Notes: a model not told the origin generated them from the sequence alone. Positions 1 to 9,734 are shown, counted from the stretch's first letter. The stretch: 64,000 nucleotides of DNA from Pseudarthrobacter sp. BIM B-2242 (GCF_014764445.1 NZ_CP061721.1:1364001-1428000); one strand, 5' to 3'. Translations and numbers: made by a program.

Positions 1-568
1 GACTGCGCACGGGCGTTCCGCTGGTCAATACTCCGCTGATCTCGGCGTGCATGATCAGGTAAGCCAGGCCCAGGCCGGTTGCCGAAAACCCGGCACGCTG
101 CAGCTTCTCCGCCAGCTGCTCACGGGTGAGGTGCCGTCCGCCTTGCACGGCGTCGGCCAGCACCCGTCCGCTCCGTTCCGCGGCAGCAGCGTCGATCCCT
201 GTCCGCCGGTATGTGCCGGCATTGATCTGATGGAGCCGGGGTGCTGACAACGCAGTCAGCCAGCGAAGATCATCCCGGTGCACAAAATGCCAGGTTGGCC
301 GCAGAATGTGGGTGCGGAGGATCCGGCCGTCTGACACCGCCTGCTCCACATCCGCTGCGGAGGCGGTCCCGGCCGCCCCGGCAACTCCGTGCCCGCGGGT
401 GCGTTGCGCCAGGCTCCACCGGGCGTAGGGAAACTCCTGCGCCTGGACAGCCAGGAGGTGGCGGACGACATCGTGCGGGAACTGAGCCCGGGACCCTCGC
501 AGCAACTGCGCATGCAGCCGGCGACGCACAGCCTCATCCTGTTGCATGGCCGGTGGCGCATCTGTCAC
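1..568 (-). CDS. Winged-helix DNA-binding domain protein (HTH_42/AlkZ-like), 3' end cut by the window
   Basis: Reading the minus strand from a GTG at 568 gives about 189 residues that stay open to the window edge, so only the N-terminal half is present. The translation carries the family signature 'LRPTWHFVHRDDLRWL' near residues 95-110, preceded by 'AVQAQEFPYARWSLAQR', which is the usual start of HTH_42 (YcaQ/AlkZ-like) proteins. Some members of this family are DNA glycosylases that unhook interstrand crosslinks, while many actinobacterial paralogues have no known role. The catalytic QxQ-type motif may correspond to 'VQAQ', but the fragment is too short to decide between a glycosylase and a regulator. 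An in-frame ATG at 547 is an alternative start. Confidence 0.8.
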   Translation of the reverse strand, partial: MTDAPPAMQQDEAVRRRLHAQLLRGSRAQFPHDVVRHLLAVQAQEFPYARWSLAQRTRGHGVAGAAGTASAADVEQAVSDGRILRTHILRPTWHFVHRDDLRWLTALSAPRLHQINAGTYRRTGIDAAAAERSGRVLADAVQGGRHLTREQLAEKLQRAGFSATGLGLAYLIMHAEISGVLTSGTPVRS

Positions 569-588
569 GGGGGATCCTTCGCCTGCGG

Positions 589-1455
589 CTAGCGGCGGGC
601 TCCGGTGGTGCCCAGGGGACCTTCACCGGAACCCAAGGGGACGCCCGGACCAAACACGGGGCCCGGCGTCGGACGTTTTGCCGTGATGCCGTCTCCTGAG
701 GACCGGTTGCGCAGCCGCCGCACCACCCACGGGACAAAGTGGGTGCGGGCCCACACCAAATCGCCGGAGCGGGCCTCCCGCCATGTGCGCTGCGGCAGGG
801 ACTTGGGCAGCAGAGGCTCCAGCGTGTGGTTCACATTAAGCGAATCGAGCACCATGGCAGCAATGGTGTGGTGGCCCAGCGGCGAAAAATGCAGGCGGTC
901 CGCATCCCACATCTGCGGATCATTCAGCTGTTTGAGCGACCACATGTCGGCGATGATGGCGTCGTGCCGGGCCGCGACCGTGCGGAGGTTCTCGTTGTAG
1001 ATGGCCACCTTGCTGCGGATCCGGCCCAGGACAGAGGAACCCGTGTCCGGGCCGTTGAACAGCACTACCGTGGCGCCGCCCATCGCCAGGATCTGGACGA
1101 CGGAATCAAGCTTCTCGGCGAGGGCATCCGGGTCACCGCCCGGCCGGATGAGGTCGTTGCCGCCGGCCGAAAGTGTCACGAGGTCCGGCTTGAGCGCCAG
1201 GCACGGGGCGAGCTGCTGGTCCACGATCTGCTGCAGGAGCCGCCCGCGGACGGCCAGGTTGGCGTAGGCAAAATCTTCCTGGCCACGGCCCAGCTCCTCG
1301 GCTACGCGGTCGGCCCAGCCACGGTAACCGCCCGGGCTCGACGGTTCAGGGTCCCCGATGCCCTCCGTAAACGAATCTCCCATGGCTACATAGCGGCTCC
1401 ACGGGTGGGATTCCGTGGCCGTGTCCGGGGTATACAGGGCTTTCGAGTCAGTCAC
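589..1455 (-). CDS. SGNH/GDSL-family hydrolase
   Basis: This 288-residue protein has the SGNH blocks in order: GDSFTEG with nucleophile Ser28, a conserved Gly near 71, AGGND with Asn100, and DRLHFSPLGH with Asp186 and His189. It should be an esterase or lipase acting on acyl or acetyl esters. No signal peptide or membrane segment is visible, so it is probably cytoplasmic. The GTG start at 1455 is chosen because the SGNH core begins about 20 residues later. It is divergent from an alpha/beta-hydrolase gene, and the two share a 70-80 bp promoter region with two inverted repeats. The true substrate cannot be read from the sequence. Confidence 0.88.
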   Translation of the reverse strand: MTDSKALYTPDTATESHPWSRYVAMGDSFTEGIGDPEPSSPGGYRGWADRVAEELGRGQEDFAYANLAVRGRLLQQIVDQQLAPCLALKPDLVTLSAGGNDLIRPGGDPDALAEKLDSVVQILAMGGATVVLFNGPDTGSSVLGRIRSKVAIYNENLRTVAARHDAIIADMWSLKQLNDPQMWDADRLHFSPLGHHTIAAMVLDSLNVNHTLEPLLPKSLPQRTWREARSGDLVWARTHFVPWVVRRLRNRSSGDGITAKRPTPGPVFGPGVPLGSGEGPLGTTGARR

Positions 1456-1483
1456 GGTCCTATCCTGCCTCTTCGTTCGTAAG

Positions 1484-1497
1484 CTACGCCAACGTAG
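1484..1497. promoter_or_regulatory. Short perfect inverted repeat between divergent esterase genes
   Basis: CTACG and CGTAG flank a CCAA spacer, a perfect 5-bp inverted repeat in the promoter region between the GDSL hydrolase and the alpha/beta-hydrolase. It may be a regulator site, but it is short enough to be chance. Confidence 0.3.
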
Positions 1498-1499
1498 GT

Positions 1500-1517
1500 A
1501 GTTACCGGTGGGTAACT
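1500..1517. promoter_or_regulatory. Probable TetR-type operator upstream of esterase gene
   Basis: AGTTACC-GGTG-GGTAACT is a perfect 7-bp inverted repeat with a 4-nt spacer. It sits directly upstream of the -10-like AAGAAT at 1520-1525, so a bound protein would block the promoter of the alpha/beta-hydrolase gene. The same arm sequence and spacing recur at 22486-22507, upstream of an acyl-CoA dehydrogenase gene. Repression is inferred from position. Confidence 0.6.
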
Positions 1518-1532
1518 GTAAGAATGGAAACC

Positions 1533-2183
1533 ATGACTGACGCCCAAGTATTTCCAGCCCCTGTTGTTTTGTGGTCCCGGCCCGAGGACCAGCGCTCCGG
1601 ACGGCCGCTGCTGGTGCTGCTCCACGGCTATGGCGCCAACGAACAGGACCTCCTGAGCCTGGCGGATATGCTGCCCCAGGAATTTGTTGTTGCCTCGCTC
1701 AGGGCGCCGCTGCCCACCGGACCTGGCTTTATGTGGTTCCCGCTGACCGCGTCGGTCGACTACTCCCTCGACGCCGTGAAGGAAGCGGCCAGCTATGTGC
1801 AGGACTGGATCGACTCCGTCAAACCCAACCACCCGTCGGTGACGCTGCTCGGCTTCTCCATGGGCATGGCCATGGCCACCACGCTGCTCCGGTACCGGCC
1901 CGCGGACTACGCTGCCGTCGTCGGGCTGTCCGGTTTTGTGATCAACGCCGACGGCGATCCTGCCTTCCGGGACAGCGAACTGGACGGATCCGTGCCGCTG
2001 TTCTGGGGCCGCGACCAGCAGGACCCCGTGATCACACCGGACAAGATCGACTACACCATGGGCTGGGTGCGCAAGCACGTCCACCTGACGAAGGTGCTTT
2101 ACACGGGCATGTGGCACGGGATCAACCAGCAGGAGATCGGTCATGTATCCGAGTTCCTGACCCATGAGGTCCTGAACAAGTAA
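1533..2183 (+). CDS. Alpha/beta-hydrolase, phospholipase/carboxylesterase family
   Basis: The protein has the oxyanion region LLVLLHGYGANEQDLL, the nucleophile elbow GFSMG (Ser109 from the start used here), an Asp in RDQQDPV (about 164) and a His in MWHGI (about 195), the layout of the small YpfH/carboxylesterase 2 family. It should hydrolyse short acyl or thio-esters in the cytoplasm. Start choice: ATG 1533 lies 7 nt after a -10-like AAGAAT, suiting a leaderless mRNA, while an in-frame ATG at 1524 adds three residues. A perfect inverted repeat at 1500-1517 overlies the promoter. The gene is monocistronic and ends at a strong hairpin shared with the convergent S4-domain gene. Confidence 0.85.
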   Translation: MTDAQVFPAPVVLWSRPEDQRSGRPLLVLLHGYGANEQDLLSLADMLPQEFVVASLRAPLPTGPGFMWFPLTASVDYSLDAVKEAASYVQDWIDSVKPNHPSVTLLGFSMGMAMATTLLRYRPADYAAVVGLSGFVINADGDPAFRDSELDGSVPLFWGRDQQDPVITPDKIDYTMGWVRKHVHLTKVLYTGMWHGINQQEIGHVSEFLTHEVLNK

Positions 2184-2202
2184 CTACAGAACGCACGACG
2201 GC

Positions 2203-2227
2203 GGCCCCCGGCATGGTGCCGGGGGCC
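2203..2227. terminator. Hairpin terminator between convergent genes
   Basis: GGCCCCCGGC and GCCGGGGGCC form a perfect 10-bp stem around a 5-nt ATGGT loop between the convergent esterase and S4-domain genes. There is no T tract, which is common for actinobacterial terminators. It can serve both strands. Confidence 0.65.
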
Positions 2228-2238
2228 GGGCTGTTGCA

Positions 2239-2472
2239 TCAGGCTTCCGGGGCCACGACTTTCACGGTCTGCCCGTTCACCGTGACGGTATCCCCGTTGT
2301 GCAGCTGCCGGCCGCGCCGTTCGTCGATCTCGCCGTTGACCTTGACCAGTCCGTTCTTGATGAGCTCGGCGGCTTCCACACCGTCTTCCACCAGGCTGGC
2401 GAGCTTCAGGAGCTGGCCAAGGCGGATCATGCTGTCGCGGATGGGGATCTCTTCAATGTCCTGGTTGCTCAT
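2239..2472 (-). CDS. Small RNA-binding S4-domain protein (YbcJ/YaaA-like)
   Basis: This 77-residue protein is almost entirely an S4 fold: IRLGQLLKLASLVEDGVEAAELI is followed by GLVKVNGEIDERRGRQLHNGDTV, the usual RNA-contacting turn. Stand-alone S4 proteins of this size are thought to bind structured RNA, possibly rRNA or tRNA, but their role is poorly known. It converges on the esterase gene, and its start faces the DMT transporter gene, with 33 bp between the two start codons. Confidence 0.85.
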   Translation of the reverse strand: MSNQDIEEIPIRDSMIRLGQLLKLASLVEDGVEAAELIKNGLVKVNGEIDERRGRQLHNGDTVTVNGQTVKVVAPEA

Positions 2473-2505
2473 ATAAGCAATGATGCCCGACGTAAGGTGG
2501 ATTCA

Positions 2506-3468
2506 ATGACGCACACCCCACGGCTGCCACTGCTTGCCGGCCTTCCGCTGGCAGTCGGCGCGGGGCTGGCCATTCCCGTCCAGGGGCGTATCAACGGGGC
2601 CCTCGGCGTGCGGCTGAACGACGGCATCGCCGCAGCCGTTGTCAGCTTCAGTACGGGCCTGATCCTGATCGCCGTTATCGCCGTGCTGCTGCCCACGGGC
2701 CGGGCCGGGCTCACGCGGATTATCCCCGCCCTCCGGGACCGCCGCTTTCCCCGGTACTACGCCCTTGCCGGCGGCGTGGGCGCCTTCTTCGTTTTTGCCC
2801 AGTCCACCACCGTGGGCCTGCTCGGCGTGGCCCTGTTCACTGTTGCCACGGTCACCGGCCAGACCCTGAGCGGCCTTTTCGTTGACCGGCTCGGGATTGG
2901 CCCGGGCGGCAAGCGGGGCATCACGGGAGTCCGCGTCATCGGCAGTGTGCTGACCATCATTGCCGTGGCCTGGGCCGTGTCCCCGCGCTTTGGCAACGCC
3001 GCCGACGTCGGCCTGCTGCTGCCACTGATGTTGCCGCTGGCAGCGGGTTTCCTGATGAGTTTCCAACAGGCCATGAACGGGACCGCAACCCTCCACTACG
3101 GCACGCCGATCGCGGCGACCCTGGTCAACTTCGTCGCCGGCGGCCTCCTCCTCTGGCTTGTCTGGGGCATCAAGGTTGCTGTCGCGGGTACGGGCAATCC
3201 GCTGCCGGGGGAGTGGTGGTACTACCTCGGCGGGCCCATGGGGTGTATCTTCATCGGCCTGGCTGCCGTGCTGGTCCGTGCCCTGGGCGTCCTGGTCACG
3301 GGCCTGGGCATGATTGCCGGCCAACTGGTGGGCTCCCTGATCCTCGATGTTGTGCTCCCCGCGCCCGGCTCGGTGGTGGCCCTGCCCACCGTCCTGGGGA
3401 CCATCCTGACCCTGGCCGCGATCGTGGTGGCCACCTTGCCGTGGCCACGGGGAGCCTTCCGGAGGTAG
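2506..3468 (+). CDS. DMT-superfamily membrane transporter (DUF606/YdcZ family)
   Basis: This 320-residue protein is strongly hydrophobic, with about ten predicted membrane helices in two similar halves, as in YdcZ/DUF606 proteins. The N-terminal half has GLAIPVQGRINGALG, with an echo in the second half (FLMSFQQAMNGTATLHYG), which is characteristic of the family. The start is ATG 2506, preceded by AAGGTGG. Upstream in-frame codons lie antisense inside the S4 gene and are not needed. DUF606 members are proposed drug/metabolite exporters, with no proven substrate here. Confidence 0.85.
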   Translation: MTHTPRLPLLAGLPLAVGAGLAIPVQGRINGALGVRLNDGIAAAVVSFSTGLILIAVIAVLLPTGRAGLTRIIPALRDRRFPRYYALAGGVGAFFVFAQSTTVGLLGVALFTVATVTGQTLSGLFVDRLGIGPGGKRGITGVRVIGSVLTIIAVAWAVSPRFGNAADVGLLLPLMLPLAAGFLMSFQQAMNGTATLHYGTPIAATLVNFVAGGLLLWLVWGIKVAVAGTGNPLPGEWWYYLGGPMGCIFIGLAAVLVRALGVLVTGLGMIAGQLVGSLILDVVLPAPGSVVALPTVLGTILTLAAIVVATLPWPRGAFRR

Positions 3469-3627
3469 CGGCCGGTAGGCTAGGACACGCAGCCTCTGCA
3501 CCCTGATTGCTGCACCCTGTTTTCTTCGTCCGCCCTGCCCGCACCCAGCGGGACCGCACCCGTGTGCGCCGGGGCCAAGCTAACCGCGGACCGCACCCAG
3601 CGGCCCTGTAGAAATTGGAGTTCCACC

Positions 3628-5013
<1,386 letters not shown>

Positions 5014-5015
5014 GC

Positions 5016-6044
5016 ATGGCCATCGAATACCGGGAGTGGCGCGAGGGCGATGACCTGACGCTGCTCGAAATCTGGGGCGGTCCGGAGACCGAACAGGCCC
5101 GGCAGTTCCGTGGTGCCCTGACGGTCTCCTCGGCCGGCACGGACGGCAGCCCGTGGCGCCGGACCATTGTGGCCGAAGACGTCATTGACGGCGTGGGGAT
5201 TCCCGTTGCTGCCGGCGTGGTCTACGAGGCGTCCCTGCATCCCGACCGGCTCTGGGCGTACATCGAGGTGGCGCGCGATCACCGGCGCGCCGGCATCGGT
5301 GCCACGCTCCTGACCATGCTGCGCCGCGAGGCCGGGCAGGCGCCGTCGGGCGTTACCCGGCTGCGCGCCAAAGTGGAGCCGGGCAGCCCGGGAGCCGCGT
5401 TTGCCGAAGCGTTCGGGCTGCAGCCCATCCAGCGCTCGCGGCTGGTCGTGGTGGAGCCCGGCGCCCTCAAGCTGCCCGTGTTCCCGGCCAAGGACAACGG
5501 CGGCCGGCCCTCGAACGATGAAAACGCCGGGTCCGATGTGGTGATGGACCTCGCCACCGGTTCGGTTGAACTCACCGACGTGGTGGGGCGGTACTACACG
5601 TCCATCCACGGCTGGGATTCGCCCGGTGTCCTGTCGGTGGGGCAGGTGCAAAAGCTGTTCCTGGACGACCTCACCGGTGCCCACGGCGCCATTGTGCTGC
5701 GCGCCGAGCCGGCCTCCGCTTTCGGTGCCGGAGTTGCCCCCAGCAAAAAGGGCCGCATCCGGGCCTTTGCGGTGAGCTACGCGGCGCCTGCCCAGGACCC
5801 ATCGGCGGGAGCCCCCGCCGAGGACAACCAGGCGACGGATGTCTTTGTGGGCCACGAACCTGCATTGGATGCCGACGACGCCGCGGCAGCGGTCCGCGAC
5901 CTGCTCGCGCTGCTCGCCTACCAGCACCCGGTCATGCTGGAACTGGACGATTCGATGACAGCGCTCCGCGCCGCCGTCGAGCCCTTGCTGGAAAGCGGCA
6001 AGGCGCACCAGCAGGGGCATGACACCCTGGTCGTCTCCGACTGA
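5016..6044 (+). CDS. GNAT-family N-acetyltransferase
   Basis: This 342-residue protein has a GNAT core in its first half. The acetyl-CoA binding motif A is seen as VARDHRRAGIGATLLTMLRREAG around residues 85-108, and a second, more divergent GNAT-like half follows (about 185-340), so it may be a tandem GNAT protein. The start lies 2 nt after the glycyl-tRNA synthetase stop, implying one operon. The acceptor substrate is unknown. Proteins of this type next to glyS are common in Arthrobacter-like genomes (general impression), but no function is established. Confidence 0.85.
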   Translation: MAIEYREWREGDDLTLLEIWGGPETEQARQFRGALTVSSAGTDGSPWRRTIVAEDVIDGVGIPVAAGVVYEASLHPDRLWAYIEVARDHRRAGIGATLLTMLRREAGQAPSGVTRLRAKVEPGSPGAAFAEAFGLQPIQRSRLVVVEPGALKLPVFPAKDNGGRPSNDENAGSDVVMDLATGSVELTDVVGRYYTSIHGWDSPGVLSVGQVQKLFLDDLTGAHGAIVLRAEPASAFGAGVAPSKKGRIRAFAVSYAAPAQDPSAGAPAEDNQATDVFVGHEPALDADDAAAAVRDLLALLAYQHPVMLELDDSMTALRAAVEPLLESGKAHQQGHDTLVVSD

Positions 6045-6062
6045 CGGGTCCAAACCCATGTA

Positions 6063-6112
6063 AGTAGCGCCATCTGTCGTTGTGAACCCTCAAAACGACG
6101 GATGGCGCTACT
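6063..6112. repeat. 50-bp palindrome (hairpin) between convergent genes
   Basis: AGTAGCGCCATC at 6063-6074 pairs with GATGGCGCTACT at 6101-6112, and GTCGTT at 6076-6081 pairs with AACGAC at 6094-6099, with one interrupted position and a 12-nt loop. It lies between the convergent GNAT and hydrolase genes, so it can act as a two-way terminator. Its length and lack of a T tract also fit a dispersed palindromic (REP-like) element, but I see no second copy in the window. Confidence 0.6.
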
Positions 6113-6149
6113 CAGTTAACGGGTGCCCGAGCAGCCACACCAGCAGCAG

Positions 6150-6944
6150 TCAGAGATTCACCTGCGTGGCGGCCGGCGGCAGCAGCTTGTCCAGCGTGCG
6201 GGTCGCCGCGTGGGCTGCGCCTGTGTGCTCCGCGAAGGCCTTCAGCACAAACCCCGTGGCCAGGGAGTGCCAGAGGCGGACCCGCCGGACCATAAAGTGC
6301 CCGGCACCGCTGAGCGACACGTACTGCATGGACGCGGCTGCGCCGGCGGCACGGCGGGCAAACTGCAGGGATTGCCTGGGGCTGGTCATCCGGTCTCCGG
6401 TGCCGTGGACAATCAGGACCTTCCGCCCGGCAACCCGGCCGGCCGGTGTCTCCGGACCCAGCCACGGGGCGAGCGCCACCACGGCTTCAACCTGCGGATG
6501 ATCCGCCGCGCAGACTGCGGTGAGCCCGCCCATGGAGTGGCCCACCAGATACACCGGAACACCGGGGTGCTTTGCGCTGATCTGTTGCAGGGCCCAGCGG
6601 GCGTCGTGGAGCGCGGACATGTCCTGCCCGTTCCAGCCGCGCACGCTGTTCCGCAGGGACCAGACGGCCAGGCCGTCGTCCTTGCCGGCCCGGTGCAGGT
6701 GGCGGGCGAAAGGGATCATTCTGAGGGGGCTCAAGTGCCGGGCCTCCACCGGCTCATAACTGTGAGCCTTGCCGCCGTGCAGCACCAAAGCCACACCCTT
6801 CGTGGCACCGGTGGCTGCCAGGACGGTGAGCGCCGGCTGGTGCCTGCCCGCGGGCACCCTTGCGGCGGCTGCGTTCCTGTCGGGTGCGTTCCTGTCGGCT
6901 GCGTTGCGGGGGGTGTTGCGGTGCTCCCCGGTCTTGTGGTCCAT
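6150..6944 (-). CDS. Alpha/beta-hydrolase fold protein
   Basis: From ATG 6944 (preceded by GGAGGAA) the protein has 264 residues with GHSMGG (nucleophile Ser137), VHGTGDRMTSP (Asp184) and AGHFMVRR (His216), a complete Ser-Asp-His triad with LHGGK as the oxyanion region near 55-59. The first 40 residues are low-complexity and include a short repeat, DRNA twice, produced by a direct 15-nt repeat in the DNA. It should be an intracellular esterase or peptidase-like hydrolase; the substrate is unknown. It faces away from the YibE/F gene across a short promoter region. Confidence 0.82.
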   Translation of the reverse strand: MDHKTGEHRNTPRNAADRNAPDRNAAAARVPAGRHQPALTVLAATGATKGVALVLHGGKAHSYEPVEARHLSPLRMIPFARHLHRAGKDDGLAVWSLRNSVRGWNGQDMSALHDARWALQQISAKHPGVPVYLVGHSMGGLTAVCAADHPQVEAVVALAPWLGPETPAGRVAGRKVLIVHGTGDRMTSPRQSLQFARRAAGAAASMQYVSLSGAGHFMVRRVRLWHSLATGFVLKAFAEHTGAAHAATRTLDKLLPPAATQVNL

Positions 6945-7027
6945 CACGTGTGGTTCCTCCCGCTTCCTGCCATTTATCAACCCTAAGATGACCGACGTAG
7001 AGTTCAAGGTATGAGGATTAGCTGCTG

Positions 7028-8491
7028 ATGGGATCCGGTCACTCCCACGCTTCCACCGGTCATTCGGAGCCGACAGCAGAAGCGATTGCCGCTCGCCGGA
7101 AGGCAAACCGGATACTTGCCGCCATCCTGGTGCCGCTGACGCTGCTGACCCTGGCAGGAATGGCCATGCTGTGGCCGTCCGGGTCCAAGGAGGGTATCTC
7201 CCTCGCCAGCCCGTACTCGGCCGCGCCCGGTGTCACCTTTGACACGGGCAAGATCCAGAGCGTGGTGGAAGAAAGCTGCATGCAGGGCTCCACCGCGGCG
7301 GGCCCGTCCTCCGACGGCACGGGCCAGCCTGCCCCGGAGGGTTCCGAATGCATGTTTGCCTTCACCCAGCCGGATCAGGGCGGCAGCCCCGTCAAGGTGG
7401 TGATCAACCCCGAGGTCGCTCAATCCCACGGGGTGCGGCCGGGGGACCAGATCCGGTACCTGAACCTCTCCAATGCGCAGGGCGCAGCGGCCTCGCAGGG
7501 GTCACCGGCCTACATCTTCGTTGACTTCGTACGGACCCTGCCCATCGTGATGCTGGCACTCCTGTACGCCCTGGTGGTGATCGCCGTGGCACGCTGGCGG
7601 GGACTCCGGGCACTCCTGGGCCTGGTGGGCGCCTACTTCGTCCTGGCTGTCTTCATGCTGCCGGCGCTGGTGGAGGGGAAGCCGCCGCTGCTGCTGGCGC
7701 TGGTGGGATCCACCGTGATCATGATCGGGGTCCTCTACTTTGCCCACGGCTTCTCGGCCCGGACCTCGACGGCCCTGCTGGGCACAATGTTCGGCCTCGG
7801 CATCACTGCCCTGCTGGCGGCCTGGGCCACGGATGCCGCCAACCTCGCCGGCGTGGGCAGCCACGACGCCACCACCCTGATCAATACCTCCGCCAACATC
7901 TCCATCTCCGGGGTGATCCTGTGCGGCCTGATCATCTCGGGCCTGGGTGTGCTCAATGACGTCACTATCACGCAGTCGTCCGCCGTGTGGGAGCTGTACG
8001 AGCTGGCGCCGGGAACCAGCGCCCGCAAGCTGTTCAGCTCCGCGATGCGGATCGGCCGGGACCATATCGCCTCCACCGTCTACACCATCGCGTTCGCGTA
8101 CGCGGGTGCAGCCCTGCCCATCCTGATCATCGTGATGCTCTACAACCGGCCGCTGGGGGACACCCTGACAAGCGCTGAGCTTTCCGAAGAGGTCATCAGG
8201 ACGCTCGTGGGCTCCGTCGGGCTGGTGCTTGCCATCCCGGTAACGACGCTGATCGCCGTGCTGGTGGTCAAGGCCACCGGCATCCAAACGGCAGCCGGGC
8301 CCGCGGATGCCGGCGGCAGGGTGCACGTGAACCCTGATGACATCGACGATACGGGCGCGCTCGCCGCTGCAGTTGCGAGCAACCGCCCGCGCCGTGCAGC
8401 GGTGGCGGACACGGCACCGGGCCGGGCGGAAACCGGGGAAGAGCCAGGGGCACCCGCAACCCGGCGAGGCCGCCGCGCGGACCGGGGCTGA
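7028..8491 (+). CDS. YibE/F-family multi-pass membrane protein
   Basis: This 487-residue protein has a first membrane helix at about 30-48, an extracellular domain of about 100 residues with two cysteines (ESCMQ, SECMF) that could form a disulfide, then some seven to eight helices. The conserved family segment LNDVTITQSSAVWEL lies near 318-332. YibE/F proteins are widespread in Gram-positives; some Lactococcus members have been linked to export, but the substrate is not settled. The C-terminal 60 residues are polar and low complexity. The gene is divergent from the hydrolase and upstream of dusB. Confidence 0.85.
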   Translation: MGSGHSHASTGHSEPTAEAIAARRKANRILAAILVPLTLLTLAGMAMLWPSGSKEGISLASPYSAAPGVTFDTGKIQSVVEESCMQGSTAAGPSSDGTGQPAPEGSECMFAFTQPDQGGSPVKVVINPEVAQSHGVRPGDQIRYLNLSNAQGAAASQGSPAYIFVDFVRTLPIVMLALLYALVVIAVARWRGLRALLGLVGAYFVLAVFMLPALVEGKPPLLLALVGSTVIMIGVLYFAHGFSARTSTALLGTMFGLGITALLAAWATDAANLAGVGSHDATTLINTSANISISGVILCGLIISGLGVLNDVTITQSSAVWELYELAPGTSARKLFSSAMRIGRDHIASTVYTIAFAYAGAALPILIIVMLYNRPLGDTLTSAELSEEVIRTLVGSVGLVLAIPVTTLIAVLVVKATGIQTAAGPADAGGRVHVNPDDIDDTGALAAAVASNRPRRAAVADTAPGRAETGEEPGAPATRRGRRADRG

Positions 8492-8555
8492 ACCGGCCTC
8501 GACCCTGCGCAGGAGCCGATCCCGCCGATTTGCCCGCCTTTGCGACAATGGACAG

Positions 8556-9734
8556 GTGACTGTTACCGCAACCCCTCCTGCCCCCAAGCTGGAACTCCCG
8601 CCCCTGAAGCTGGGCAACATCACGGTGGACACCCCCGTGATCCTGGCTCCCATGGCGGGCATCACCAACTCCGCCTTTCGCCGGTTGTGCCGTGAGTACG
8701 GCGGCGGCATGTATGTGGCAGAGATGGTCACCTCGCGTGCCCTCGTGGAGCGGACGCCTGAATCGCTGCGGATCATCTCGCACGACGACGATGAAAAGGT
8801 CCGTTCCGTCCAGCTGTACGGCGTGGACCCCGTGACCGTGGGCCAGGCCGTGCGCATGCTGGTGGACGAGGACCGGGCGGACCACATCGACCTCAACTTC
8901 GGCTGCCCCGTCCCCAAGGTGACCCGGCGCGGCGGCGGCTCCGCCCTGCCATGGAAAATCGACCTCTTCACCTCCATCGTCCAGACGGCGGTCAAGGAAG
9001 CGTCCAAGGGCAACATCCCGCTGACCATCAAGATGCGCAAGGGCATTGACGAAGACCACCTGACGTACCTCGACGCCGGCCGGATCGCCCGCGACGCCGG
9101 GGTCGCCGCCGTCGCACTCCACGGCCGCACGGCCGCGGAGTTCTACTCAGGCCAAGCAGACTGGACCGCCATCGCCCGGCTCCGCGAAGCGCTGCCGGAC
9201 ATCCCCGTGCTGGGCAACGGCGACATCTGGTCTGCCGAGGACGCGGTCCGCATGGTCCGGGAAACGGGTGTGGACGGCGTCGTGGTGGGCCGCGGCTGCC
9301 AGGGACGGCCCTGGCTGTTCGGTGACCTGATGGCGGCCTTCGAGGGAAGCGACGTCCGCCACAAGCCTGACCTCCGCAAGGTGGCCGAGAGCGTCTACCG
9401 GCACGCCGAGCTGATGGTGGAAACCTTCGGCGACGAGGGCAAAGCCCTGCGTGAAATCCGCAAGCACATCGCCTGGTACTTCAAGGGCTACGTGGTGGGC
9501 AGCGAACTCCGCACTAAGCTGGCGCTCGTGACAAGCCTGGAGGTCCTCCGTGAGACGCTTGACCAGCTGGACCTGGACTCGCCCTACCCGGGGGTGGATG
9601 CCGAAGGCCCCCGCGGCCGGGCCGGCTCACCGAAGAAGCCGGCGCTGCCCAAGGACTGGCTGGAATCCCGCGCACTGAACGATGCACAGTCCAAGGACAT
9701 CTCTGCCGCGGAGCTGGATGTTTCCGGTGGCTGA
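8556..9734 (+). CDS. dusB: tRNA-dihydrouridine synthase
   Basis: This flavoenzyme reduces uridines in the tRNA D-loop using NADPH. Visible family features are APMAGITNSAFRRLCREYG (FMN/phosphate site, near the N-terminus), DLNFGCPVPKVTRRGGGSAL with the catalytic Cys, and VLGNGDIWS/VVVGRGCQGRPWLF at the FMN-binding C-terminal side of the barrel. The GTG at 8556 is 6 nt after GACAAT, fitting a leaderless transcript; upstream codons overlap low-complexity DNA. At 392 residues it is of normal length. Its 3' end overlaps the dgt start by 8-17 nt, so the two are translationally coupled. Confidence 0.93.
   Translation: MTVTATPPAPKLELPPLKLGNITVDTPVILAPMAGITNSAFRRLCREYGGGMYVAEMVTSRALVERTPESLRIISHDDDEKVRSVQLYGVDPVTVGQAVRMLVDEDRADHIDLNFGCPVPKVTRRGGGSALPWKIDLFTSIVQTAVKEASKGNIPLTIKMRKGIDEDHLTYLDAGRIARDAGVAAVALHGRTAAEFYSGQADWTAIARLREALPDIPVLGNGDIWSAEDAVRMVRETGVDGVVVGRGCQGRPWLFGDLMAAFEGSDVRHKPDLRKVAESVYRHAELMVETFGDEGKALREIRKHIAWYFKGYVVGSELRTKLALVTSLEVLRETLDQLDLDSPYPGVDAEGPRGRAGSPKKPALPKDWLESRALNDAQSKDISAAELDVSGG

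Noticed and set aside
2503-3501. 332-codon minus-strand frame over the DMT transporter gene
   Set aside because: Composition (Gly, Gln, Asp, His rich) is the reverse frame of a membrane gene; the plus-strand frame has clear membrane helices.
6982-6988. CTAAGAT as a promoter for the YibE/F gene
   Set aside because: Position is plausible but it is about 40 bp upstream without any -35 match; not enough to list as a feature.
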